Both the position numbers and the translations under genes were made by a program. The notes beneath the pieces were generated by a model. It saw nothing but the letters and a program-made list of their open reading frames with translations. It searched no databases and was not told the DNA's origin. A DNA stretch of 64,000 nucleotides from Hominimerdicola alba 8. Its GTDB lineage: Bacteria > Bacillota > Clostridia > Oscillospirales > Ruminococcaceae. Below, piece by piece: positions 54,489 through 63,595 of the stretch (position 1 is its first letter; each line of letters begins with the position of its first letter). The stretch is taken from positions 1 to 64,000 of the forward strand of contig NZ_ADKM02000122.1 in assembly GCF_000178155.2 (NCBI RefSeq), in the 5' to 3' direction.

Positions 54489-54713
54489 TTACGATGCAGG
54501 ATTGTTATTATCATTGACCGCATTATCCGTTTTGACAGTATTCATATCAATCAGCCTTTCGAGCTGCTCCGCTGTCAAAAGCCCTTGCTTGTAAAAAGCC
54601 TTATAATACCCGATCTTCATGGCGCGGATAAACGCCTGTCGGCTTTCTTCGGATATTTCGGGCTTGGGTATGTTTGTTGTGCTGTTCTCTTTTGCTTCCA
54701 TAATTCTACTCAA
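54489..54713 (-). CDS. Small SHOCT-like protein of the relaxase region (74 residues)
   Basis: It starts from a TTG at 54713 (GAGGAG seven bases upstream). The core FIRAMKIGYYKAFYKQGLLT then AEQLERLIDMN recalls a SHOCT-type short helical motif. It lies between the relaxase fragment and the recombinase gene on the same strand. The function is unknown. Confidence 0.65.
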   Translation of the reverse strand: MSRIMEAKENSTTNIPKPEISEESRQAFIRAMKIGYYKAFYKQGLLTAEQLERLIDMNTVKTDNAVNDNNNPAS

Positions 54714-54876
54714 GATTTATCTCCTCTCACTTTTTTGATCGTTATTCTCGGCTATGGGCGAACGATAACGTGGGATACATTTTAATCAAATCCTTTCATG
54801 AAAAGTTTTATTCCGCTATTGACGGTATCGGTTGAATATGATATAATTATTTTAAAATGCAATATATATATGAGTA

Positions 54877-55939
54877 TCACCTTTTTGGCTTCTTTTTCCT
54901 AAGCAGTTCCTGCCGCTGACGTTCTTCATCGACCATTTCGGCAAAATAGTCATGTTTAGAAAGTCGGTCATAAGTTTCAAAAATATCTTTGAACACTTCA
55001 TGCTGTTGTCTGCACTTTTTCAGCATTTCTTTGAGGGCTTCAATTTTTCTGCTGATATTATGGCTCTGCTCGGTAAGTCGGTCGAAGTCTGCACGGGTCA
55101 GAATATTGTTGTTATTCATCGCCTGCTTGTACATTGACAGCTTGACTTTTTCGACTTCGGATAGTTCACCCTTTTCGGAAAGCGAGTAATATTCCTTTAC
55201 TTGTTCTGCGAGGCTTGAAATGCGGTCATGCTGTTCGGTGAGTTCATTTATCTCGACCCGCAACTTTTCATATTCCTTGCTGGTGTCGGTAATCATGCCC
55301 TCCAACTCTCCCAGCGAACGAATATTATACTTATTCATAACGGACAGCTGCGCCGAAAGACGATAAACATCAAGGTCATTATCGGCTGAATATGGCATGG
55401 TGACATTCTGCTTTCGGGGGACTTTTCGGTGCTGGTCTGCGAGAATGCGAACATCACCTATTATAGAGGAATATGCCGCCCATAGCTTTGAATCATCGTC
55501 CTGCGAGGACTGTAAATCCGTACTAACTTCACGATAGGTTATGCGGATTTTCAGGCTTTCCTCGGTATATTCCTCACCAAGCGTTTTGGTACGAACGAAC
55601 TTTTTCTGTTCTAGTGTGCGGATAGAGATATATTTCCCACGCTTGACTTCATATCCACATTCTTCGATAGCCTGCAACAGTTCATCAAGTGAATTGACCG
55701 TAGGTATCAAGCTATCGATGATCTGTCTGATTTCCTCTTTCCACGAAGTACCGTTCTGCTTGTGCTGCCACTCGTTGTACTTCATTGAGCAACCCTTGCC
55801 CGTGAGGTTGGGGTGAATATTTATGCCAAGTGCCTTGCATACCCCATCGGAATGTTCACGAACTCTTTTCAAAGATTCCTTGTTCGCATAAAACTTATGA
55901 CCTGTCAGCGAGTAAGAATTTATGATGATATGGTTGTGC
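54877..55939 (-). pseudogene. Relaxase (MobA/VirD2-type), N-terminally truncated
   Basis: About 350 codons remain. The upstream end opens with LHNHIIINSYSLTGHKFYAN, i.e. the metal-binding HxH motif of conjugative relaxases, then SLKRVREHSDGVCKALGI. A long helical C-terminal region ends LLRKKKPKR. The first 100 or so residues, with the catalytic tyrosine, are missing: at about 55940 the sequence switches to a dockerin protein gene on the other strand. Confidence 0.85.
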
Positions 55940-56792
55940 AGATTACACTGAGGAAAGTGTAAAGGCGCTTAATGACGCTATTAAGGAGGCTGAGGACGTT
56001 ATCGCCATGACCTATCACGGTCAGGAGGATATTGACCCCGCAAGCGAAGCCCTCACAGCGGCAGTTGAGGGTCTGAAACTGAAAGCCGCCGACTACACCG
56101 CCGTTGATAAAGCAATAGCGGCTGTTCCCAAGGACACAAGCGTTTACACCGATGAAAGCGTTAAGGCTGTTACAGATGCGGTAAATGCGGTAGTCCGTGA
56201 CCTTGACATAACCAAGCAGTCCGAGGTCAATGCAATGGCAAAGGCGATAAATGACGCTGTTGCGGCTCTTGAAAAGAAACCCGATGACAGTTCTTCCAAG
56301 ACCGATGACGACAGTTCTTCCAAGACTGATGACAGCAGTTCTTCCAAGACTGACGATGACAGCTCTTCCAAGACTGATGACAGCTCTTCCAAGACTGACG
56401 ACAGCAGTTCTTCCAAGACTGATGACGACAGTTCTTCCAAGACCGACGATGACAGTTCTTCCAAGACTGACGATGACAGTTCTTCAAAGCCTGATGACAG
56501 TTCTTCCAAGACTGATGATGACAGTTCTTCAAAGACTGACGATGACAGTTCGTCCAAACCTGACGACTCCAGCAAGCCCGACGACAAGCCCGCACGCACA
56601 AAGGGCGATATAGATAACAACGGCAAGGTCAACGTGACCGACATCGTTAAGATCGCGGCTCATGTCAAGGGCGTGAAGCCCCTCTCGGAGGAAGAGCGCG
56701 CCGAGGCTGACCTTAACGGCGACGGCAAGGTGAATGTCACGGATATTTCGCTGCTTGCGGCGCACGTAAAAGGCATCAAGCCACTTAAATAA
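55940..56792 (+). pseudogene. Dockerin protein with FIVAR-type repeats, 5'-truncated
   Basis: The open frame starts at the join without a signal peptide: DYTEESVKALNDAIKEAEDV, the end of one FIVAR-like three-helix repeat, then a second (about 56080-56270). A low-complexity linker of Ser/Lys/Thr/Asp repeats (SSSKTDD, 56280-56580) precedes a complete type I dockerin (DIDNNGKVNVTDIVKIAAHV and DLNGDGKVNVTDISLLAAHV). An ATG at 56007 is internal. The full protein would have been a cell-surface or cellulosome-type component. Confidence 0.82.
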
Positions 56793-56806
56793 ACACAGGC
56801 AATAAT

Positions 56807-56835
56807 AAGCGGCGCTCATCTCACGCCGCTTTTTG
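56807..56835 (+). terminator. Terminator after the dockerin pseudogene
   Basis: AAGCGGCG pairs with CGCCGCTT, followed by TTTT. A second perfect hairpin (GTACCCGA/TCGGGTAC) lies at 56843-56868. Confidence 0.8.
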
Positions 56836-56945
56836 CCTTGTTAGTACCCGAATGATCTGTTCGGGTACATATCCGTGTTTCGGGTGCAGAATAACGTTCC
56901 CGAGATACGGATATGTAGAATTTAATCAAATTCAGGAGGTATATC

Positions 56946-57275
56946 ATGAAAAAATTTGCAGCAATACTGGCGGCAATGGTGCTGACCCTCGGCGGAGCAG
57001 CCATGACAGTCACCGCCACGGACACCCAGATCCCGGATACTTCCGTTACGGCGGAGGAAGGCATCGCAGACGGCATTTACACCATGTCAGCCGAGATGAT
57101 ACAGCTGAACAAAACGGACAAGTCAATGGCTAACGAGGCTATCGACCACACAGTCATCTTAGAGGTCGAGAACGGCGAGTGCTACATAACAGTGACCTTC
57201 AAAAGCCTGAAATTTCTGGGACAGGAGGGCTATTTGCAGTCGCTGAGCTATTTTGACGCAGGCTATGAGATCAGT
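56946..57275 (+). pseudogene. NEAT-like secreted protein, 3'-truncated
   Basis: A signal peptide (MKKFAAILAAMVLTLGGAAM) is followed by a segment resembling a NEAT/heme-binding surface domain (IADGIYTMSAEMIQLNKTDK, then HTVILEVENGECYITVTFKS). The reading frame runs on past about 57275 only by chance, through antisense of the next gene. AGGAGG precedes the ATG. The rest of the gene is absent. Confidence 0.7.
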
Positions 57276-57503
57276 CAATATGGTAAGATCATTCTCCACC
57301 GCATAAAAATCACCCTCGTGCTCCTCATATCTTACCTTGAAATAAGGGTAGCGCTCTATTGCGAGAGCAAGCGCTGATTCCAGAGCACTGTGTTCCACAT
57401 TGTCATTCATTCTTATCTCATATACTTCACTGGGGAGGCCGTTTTTTCTGTAAAGATAGGGCTGACCTGCTCTTACTTTTTCCGCTGTTACTATATTTTT
57501 CAT
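57275..57503 (-). pseudogene. N-terminal fragment of a condensation/acyltransferase-type protein
   Basis: About 75 codons from an ATG with GAGGAATATATT upstream: MKNIVTAEKVRAGQPYLYRK and ALALAIERYPYFKVRYEEHE. They resemble the first block of alcohol acetyltransferase or condensation-fold proteins. The fragment meets the NEAT-like fragment tail-to-tail near 57275. Confidence 0.6.
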
Positions 57504-57616
57504 AATATATTCCTCGCTTTCGGTTCGATGTTGTTTGTTTCTATGTCTGAGTATACTGCCCGACCGTTTGCGAGTTGTTTCAGAAATGTTTGAGAAATGT
57601 TAATGTGCACGCATAA

Positions 57617-57647
57617 GAAAACCGTCTGCCTTTTCAGACAGACGGTG
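57617..57647 (-). terminator. Terminator after the small membrane protein pseudogene
   Basis: ACCGTCTG pairs with CAGACGGT around CCTTTTCAGA. On the minus strand it is followed by TTTTCTT. Confidence 0.75.
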
Positions 57648-57651
57648 ATCG

Positions 57652-58028
57652 TCAATTTCCATTTTTGATCTTTTCACTCAGCGCAAGTATCTCATCACGG
57701 TATTTTTCACGGCTGCGTTTTGTGACTGCCTTGCTGACAGGCGTAGCCAATGCCGCCAGAATAAAACCAACTGCTCCCGCTGCTGCTCCTGCCGCAAAGT
57801 GCGAAAAGCTCAGGAGCAGTATCACACCGCCAGTCAGTATCAGAACACCGTAAGCCCCACAGCAATGCCTGCAAAGGTGCCGGGCAGCTCTGCCTTACGA
57901 TCAAGTCGCTTTAGCCTGGCAAGATCGCTGTCGGGCTTTTTAGGAACTGAGATATATTTGGCAGCTATCCTGTCTGCCACGCTGCTTTTTGCGGGTGAAT
58001 AGCTGTATGTAAATTTATCCTCGCTCAT
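57652..58028 (-). pseudogene. Two-span membrane protein with a single-base deletion
   Basis: The first part starts [20 protein letters not shown], and the second frame continues LILTGGVILLLSFSHFAAGA and ends LSEKIKNGN. The shift is at a run of four G residues near 57860. A fifth G would join VGA-YGVLIL. The span is one base short of a multiple of three. This small family is often encoded next to two-component systems of transporter operons. A sequencing error is possible. Confidence 0.7.
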
Positions 58029-58331
58029 CGTCGTTACCTCCGCTCTCATTATGCAGTATCACCGTAAATGTGCTGCCCTTTCCCAACTCGGAGCTTACTG
58101 TTATCTCTCCGCCGATGATGTCGATGATCCTTTTGACAAGTGCAAGACCGAGACCGTTTCCTTTTGATGCATGGGAAGTGTCACCCTGATAGAACTTGTC
58201 GAAAATGTGTCTGCCCGTTTCGCTGTCAATGCCGCAGCCTGTGTCTGAAATGCTCACGGCTGCACCGCCGTTCATTCGCTTCACCGCAACCGACACACTG
58301 CCGCCCTTCACTTCAGCATCGCCTTGTAGCC
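58015..58331 (-). pseudogene. Histidine kinase C-terminal (ATPase) fragment
   Basis: About 100 codons hold the end of a HATPase domain: [20 protein letters not shown], then [20 protein letters not shown]. The sensor, HAMP and phospho-accepting histidine parts are missing. It is joined directly to the end of the response regulator gene, overlapping its last codons, so an internal deletion is likely. Confidence 0.8.
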
Positions 58332-58977
58332 TAAGCCGTGAACTGTGACGATTTCAAATTCATCACAGTTTTCAAACTTCTCTCAATTTTCGCATATATA
58401 CATCCACCGAGTGCAAGCCCGAAGTTGCCTCGATATCCCAGAATTCTTTCATCAGCTGGGAGCGTGTGAAGGTTTTTTTGGGATTTGAGAGCAGTTTGAA
58501 CAGAAAATTGAACTCACGAACTGTCAATGTGATCTCCTCGCCGTCATAGATACAGCTCTGCTCGTCTTCGTTCATGGTGAGACTGCTAATGGTCAGCAAC
58601 TTGTTTGCACTGATATTGGCACGGCGGAGGATCGCACCTATTTTCAAAATCAGTTCCTCTAAATTGACAGGCTTCACGAGATAATCGTCAATACCGAGCT
58701 TGTAGCCCCTCTGCATCGAACGCATATCGTCCTTTGTGGTCATGAACAGAATCGGGATATCCTTGTTGAGCCCTCTTACTGTTTCAGCAAACTCAAAGCC
58801 GTCAATCTTCGGCATCATGATATCTGAAATGATCAAATCAAAGCTCGCACCATACATCTCATTATAGGCATCAACAGCATTCAGACATCCCACCGCTTCA
58901 TAGCCATTCAGACACAGATATTTGCATACAGTTGCGTTCAGCTCCTTGTCACCCTCAACCACAAGGATCCGTATCAT
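58308..58977 (-). pseudogene. OmpR-type response regulator with a frameshift near its end
   Basis: The receiver domain has the phospho-acceptor Asp in LIISDIMMPKIDG (residue about 52) and Lys in YLVKPVN, followed by a winged-helix domain. The frame stops after SVDVYMRKLREV at 58372, but [19 protein letters not shown] continues in another frame to 58308. Loss of one GA unit in AGAGAGAAG explains the shift. Only the last 20 residues are affected, so partial function is possible. Confidence 0.75.
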
Positions 58978-59229
58978 ATCATCAGCTCTTTAGAGATATT
59001 CTGATTTTATTATACCACACCCGCCCTCTGATTTCAATATCTCTGCACTATTTTAACCTTTCTCAAACATTTTGTCTTTGCACTGTAGGCAGGAGAAATA
59101 CAGATGAGCAGTACAGGTCAATACGAAACCATGTTGATCACAAATTAATGGGCATCTGAAAAGAAAAACAGAGCTATGCCTTCAGTACACGGTCATGGAG
59201 GACATAGCCCTTTCCTTATGCTATGATAT

Positions 59230-59520
59230 TTATCTGTCCTGAATTTCCTGCATCATATTTGCCCCATCCTTGAAGCCGACCTTGTAGGCAGCTCTCATCT
59301 CAGCGGCGGCGGTATCGCTCACGCAGTCGAAGAGCTTGTGAAACACATCAATCTGCTCCTCGCTCAACGAATCTTCAAACGGTATGCAGAGTTTGTTAAA
59401 CTCGTCAGAAAACTCAGCGGAGTGGATTTCACCCTGTCTGTAACCCAACATCGCATCAATCATTTGTATCTGCCCTTTCGGTTTTATTGCTGTAAAATCA
59501 ACCGTCCAAACATAACCCAA
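59230..59520 (-). pseudogene. DUF6809-like small mobile-element protein, start missing
   Basis: About 96 codons without a convincing start or ribosome binding site. FEDSLSEEQIDVFHKLFDCV, then RAAYKVGFKDGANMMQEI resembles DUF6809-type proteins of integrative elements. The 250 bases on its left side (58978-59229) show only the response regulator's upstream region and no gene. Confidence 0.5.
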
Positions 59521-59530
59521 ATAATCGTTG

Positions 59531-59849
59531 TTAAGGTGTTGCTTACGGCACTCCTACGGGCAAATTCATGTTGACCGTGTTTGCCGCCCTCTCTCAGTTG
59601 AAGCGTGAGCAGCTCAAACAGCGTCAGCGTGAGGGCATCGAGATCGCTAAGGCACAGGGCAAGTACACAGGGCGAAAGCCTATCCCCACCGACTGGACAA
59701 GGTTCGGGCAGCTCTATGGGGAATTGAAGTCGAAGAATATCTCTGGCAGAGATTTTATGCGGAGAATGGATATGTCAGCAAACACATTCTACCGCCGTGT
59801 GCGTGAGTATGAAATCCGTCACGGCATCATCGAGCAGACCTCAGCTTGA
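59531..59849 (+). pseudogene. Resolvase/invertase C-terminal fragment
   Basis: It begins at a join with GTPTGKFMLTVFAALSQLKR and continues GIEIAKAQGKYTGRKPIPTD to a helix-turn-helix end (DMSANTFYRRVREYEI). It is the C-terminal half of a small serine resolvase. The catalytic domain is missing. Confidence 0.8.
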
Positions 59850-60159
59850 CCGTCTGGCGAACGGAAATGCCCCACAGCACCGTCTGAGCTTGCGGTTATT
59901 CAGTTCCAATAGGGTTTGTGCCTGTTGTGGTATGCTCCACAATTCTGATTATGACTTATGCGGAACGGAAAACAGGTGTGCCAGTAGGCTATGGTTTATT
60001 GCCATTACATCAAAATACCTGATTATTCTTCTGCAAAAAAGTCATATCATTTCTTTCTGCCATTGCCGAATTTTGCATAATACATCTCAGCACCTGACGA
60101 GAGCATTACTGTTTTATTTTTAGCATCATACATCCTACGATAACCTCCACTGTCTGCTC
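59850..60159. other. Intergenic stretch with coding-like relic
   Basis: On the minus strand the codons from about 60170 to 60047 read YDAKNKTVMLSSGAEMYYAK-FGNGRKK then stop. They look gene-like but lack a start and overlap the protease end in another frame. Nothing else was recognised. Confidence 0.3.
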
Positions 60160-60834
60160 TTACTTCAGCATCATCAATAGACCAAAAGAGTTTGTGAGGA
60201 TATGCGCTCCTATCGGTACACAGATATTCCTTGATCTTGCATAAAGAAAGGCGAAGATCAGCCCTGCTATGATATAGCCGGGCATATTTATAAGTTGAGC
60301 TGTATCTCCTCCCCATATACCGGCTTCGGCAACGTGCTGGAAAGCAAACAACAGAGAAGGTACAATATATGCTAAAAGCCTGTTCTTCCCATACAGCATT
60401 CCAAAAGCTGTATATCTATACAGAAGTTCCTCCAGCACCGGACCATAGATACAAGCCATGAATCCCATGAATATCGGAGATTTTTTTATCATCTCTGTAA
60501 CATTGGTCGTATTAGCATTGTCTGCTGTGATACCAATGGCAGATCTTATTATGCCCATTATGATGTTGTCCCACAGGATACCCTGCAAGCCGACGATCAT
60601 AACTGCACCGAGCGGGATAAGCAGCAGACTTTTCTTATTATCTCTAAATTTCTTCGCTTCACCTGCAATATCAGGAAGCATTACAATGACAAGAAGAATA
60701 TTCAATATATCCCGTATAGTGTCTATAACAGGAATGCCAAGTGGTACGCTGATATTGCTGAAATAGAAAAACAGCATGATAAGGCAAAATATCTTCTTCC
60801 ATTTTGCCGAAGTATTGAGTGTACTATGATCCAT
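60160..60834 (-). CDS. CPBP family intramembrane protease
   Basis: A 224-residue membrane protein with about six spans and the CPBP (Abi) motifs: PVLEELLYRYTAFG near residue 132 (Glu-Glu), LLFAFQHVAEAG near 165 (His) and IGAHILTN near 210 (His). Relatives process peptides or act in self-immunity to bacteriocins. It lies downstream of the kinase, regulator and ABC genes on the same strand, fitting a peptide-resistance role. Confidence 0.88.
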   Translation of the reverse strand: MDHSTLNTSAKWKKIFCLIMLFFYFSNISVPLGIPVIDTIRDILNILLVIVMLPDIAGEAKKFRDNKKSLLLIPLGAVMIVGLQGILWDNIIMGIIRSAIGITADNANTTNVTEMIKKSPIFMGFMACIYGPVLEELLYRYTAFGMLYGKNRLLAYIVPSLLFAFQHVAEAGIWGGDTAQLINMPGYIIAGLIFAFLYARSRNICVPIGAHILTNSFGLLMMLK

Positions 60835-60887
60835 GATATATCATTCCCTGCTTGAACGTTTATTTGGTCAATTGGTTGAAATCGTGT

Positions 60888-62099
60888 TTACGCTAACTTT
60901 ACCACCAGCGTTACACTAAAGCAATCCTCATGTATCTCTGCATAGACCTCTCCGCCCATGAGCGACATGAGGCGTTTGCAGATGAACAGTCCCAGACCGT
61001 TGCCTTGTATCTTATCGGCATTGCTGCCACGATGAAAACTCCCGAATATCTGCGGAAGTTCCTTTTCTTCAAGGGTACAGCCTGTGTTTGTCACTGTGAT
61101 AAGCTCACAGCCGTCCATTTTATCATAATTTATTTATATACGTCTGCCGTCACCGTATTTGATTGCATTTTCGATCAGGTTTTGCAGACATTCAGCCAAG
61201 CGGTCAGCATCGCAGGAGAGGATACAGTCATCGTATTTGTGTATGACAAATTCTGTTCCCGAAATACCGAGCTGAGGTGCATACCTCGCATGGATCTTTG
61301 TGATGATGTGACTGAGGAACGCTTCACCCTGCGTGACCTCAAAGCTCATGAAGTCCTCACTTGCCGCTCTGGTGATCTCGCTGACAAATCGCTCGATCTC
61401 ATCCGCGCGGGCATTGATACTCTCTGCGGCACTGCGGCGTTTTTCCTCGTCGCTGTATATTCCCTTTGCAAGCGCCTTTGCATTCAGCTTGATCGCAGAA
61501 AGGGGCGTTTTGATGTCATGAGAGAGGGAGAGCAGCAGCAGCTTTTTGTCACGCTGCATGGAAATCTCCTTCTTTCTGTCGTCCTCGATCTTTTCACGCA
61601 ACAGATTTACACCCCATGTGAATTTCCCGAAGAAACGGCTTTTCTGTTCGGGTATCGGTACTGCAAGATTGCCCCTTGCAAGCTCCTGTGGGACATCGTT
61701 TAAGCTGCCAAAGGGTTGTATCACATTATGCCAGATATATGCAAATACACCGCATAACAGCAAAAACAGGACACCCAAAATACAATTTGCAGCGATCAAT
61801 AAGCTATCATCGTTACCGAGCGAGTATTCCACACGGTACAGCGTTCCGTTTGCTTCTATGATGACATAGTGTTCATCGCTTTTGTAGAGATCATCGCCCG
61901 TATACACCCCTGTGAGATGGGGATAGTCTGCAAGGTCATAGCTGCCTGTTTCAGCTATCTCGTCCGCAAGACGTTTTGCTTCTACACGGTACCCACCGTC
62001 AGCATATTTCCGATTCTGTAACATGACGATATTCAGCACCGCCGCAAGTATCAGAAATATCGTAAGCACTGCAATACACAGCCTTTTGAACGTCCTCAT
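60888..62099 (-). pseudogene. Histidine kinase interrupted by an in-frame stop codon
   Basis: The first 321 codons give two membrane spans (about 8-26 and 130-150), HAMP-like sequence, and the H-box LLLSLSHDIKTPLSAIKLNA near residue 195. ENAIKYGDGRRI ends at a TAA (61134-61136). The frame continues unchanged as INYDKMDGCELITVTNTGCT, then GNGLGLFICKRLMSLMGGEV to 60888. Without that codon it would be an intact kinase of 403 residues. It overlaps the regulator gene by four bases. Confidence 0.85.
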
Positions 62100-62758
62100 A
62101 CAAACTTATACCCCACGCCCCATACGGTCAGCAGACGCTTGGCATTTTTGGGATCATCGCCCAGCTTCTGCCGCAGACGGTTGATATGCACATGGAGAGT
62201 TTGAAGCTCCGAATCGCTGTCGCTGCCCCATACTGTCGAAAACAGGTACTCCTTTTTCAGAGCCTTGCCCTGATTCTCGATGAGGAGTGCCAATAAGTCA
62301 AATTCCTTTGCGGAAAGCTGTACAGGATTGCCGTCGATCTCTGCGGTCTTATTTGCAAGATTGAGCGTAACACCGCTTGCGGAGAGCATACTTCGCTGAT
62401 ACCTGCGCTTGAAAATGCCTTTGATCTTTGCAAGCAGAATATCTATATCATAGGGCTTCTCGATGTAATCGTCAGCCCCTAAGTCCAATCCGTTCAGCTT
62501 ATCTTCCTTGTCTGTCCTTGCACTGACGATCAAAATCGGCGTATCGGCATTCTCACGCAGCTTGGAACATACGGCAAACCCATTCATATCAGGCAGATTG
62601 ATGTCCAGCACCACAAGCCTTGTACCGTATCGCTCAAAAAGCTCCACGGCACGCTCACCGTTTTCCACCGCTGACACGGTATACCCCTCCGCACGGAGAA
62701 AATCCGTCAGCAGTGAGCTTAGTTCCTTATCGTCCTCAACGATCAGAATATCGGTCAT
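62096..62758 (-). CDS. OmpR-type response regulator
   Basis: A 220-residue regulator: ILIVEDDKELSSLL at the start, phospho-acceptor Asp in LVVLDINLPDMNG (residue about 52), Lys in YIEKPYD, and a winged-helix DNA-binding domain ending WGVGYKFV. It pairs with the adjacent kinase and probably controls the ABC transporter genes immediately upstream on the strand. Confidence 0.94.
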   Translation of the reverse strand: MTDILIVEDDKELSSLLTDFLRAEGYTVSAVENGERAVELFERYGTRLVVLDINLPDMNGFAVCSKLRENADTPILIVSARTDKEDKLNGLDLGADDYIEKPYDIDILLAKIKGIFKRRYQRSMLSASGVTLNLANKTAEIDGNPVQLSAKEFDLLALLIENQGKALKKEYLFSTVWGSDSDSELQTLHVHINRLRQKLGDDPKNAKRLLTVWGVGYKFV

Positions 62759-62811
62759 AAAAAATCACCACCTACCACTATTGTACCATATCGGCGGCAA
62801 TATTACAAGTA

Positions 62812-63582
62812 TCACCAGCCCTGTTCCATCAGCCAGTTATTCAGTTCTCTTTCACGGTCACGCAGTTCCTTTTCTCCGCCGTCAAAGTGTCCCATTTCCT
62901 TTTCTCCCATGATTCCGCCGTCAACAATATACAGAATACGGCTGCATTTGGCGGCTACTTTGGGATCGTGTGTCACGCACATGATCGTTGTGCCATCACG
63001 GTTGAGGGACAAAAGCTCGTTCATGACCTCATCAGAGCTGGAACGGTTCAGCGCTCCTGTAGGTTCATCGGCAAAAATCATCTTCGGTGAATTTATCATA
63101 CTGCGGCAGATACACGCCCTTTGAAGCTGACCGCCCGACACTTCGTTGATGTCATTATCTCCCACATCGTCAATGCCGAGCCTGCGCATGAGTTTACGCC
63201 CGCGCTCCTCAGTCTCCTTGCGGCTTTCGGTGTTTTTCTTGGATTTCACCGCAGGCAGAATGATGTTATCCAGCACCGAAAGATTTTTCATCATATACAT
63301 CTGCTGGAAAATAAAGCCCATTTCATCGAGTCTGAGCCGTGCAAGCTCCTTGTCCGAGAGCTTTGCGGTTTCTTTGCCGTTGAAAACGACCTCGCCTGCG
63401 GTCACTCTGTCCATTCCCGAAACGCAGTACAGCAGCGTGGATTTTCCGGAGCCGGACGGTCCCATGATCGCTACCATTTCGCCCTCGAAAATAGTCAGGT
63501 CGATATTTTTCAGTACGTTGTTCTGACGCTTGTTCACTATATAAGTCTTGCAAAGTCCCTTTGTCTGTAAAACGGTATTCAT
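62812..63582 (-). CDS. ABC transporter ATP-binding protein (MacB/BceA-type)
   Basis: A 256-residue ATPase: MGPSGSGKSTLLYCVSGMD (Walker A, residue about 40), VSGGQLQRACICRSMI (signature, with the usual QR-QR-A order) and MIFADEPTGALN (Walker B). It belongs to the group exporting lipopeptides or antimicrobial peptides with an FtsX-type permease. The ATG at 63582 follows AAGGAGG, which overlaps the permease stop region. Confidence 0.94.
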   Translation of the reverse strand: MNTVLQTKGLCKTYIVNKRQNNVLKNIDLTIFEGEMVAIMGPSGSGKSTLLYCVSGMDRVTAGEVVFNGKETAKLSDKELARLRLDEMGFIFQQMYMMKNLSVLDNIILPAVKSKKNTESRKETEERGRKLMRRLGIDDVGDNDINEVSGGQLQRACICRSMINSPKMIFADEPTGALNRSSSDEVMNELLSLNRDGTTIMCVTHDPKVAAKCSRILYIVDGGIMGEKEMGHFDGGEKELRDRERELNNWLMEQGW

Positions 63583-63595
63583 GATAATATCCTCC

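Noticed and set aside
56144-56644. Minus-strand repetitive Ser/Leu/Glu frame
   Set aside because: It is antisense of the Ser-Lys-Thr-Asp linker of the dockerin pseudogene. Repeats keep all frames open.
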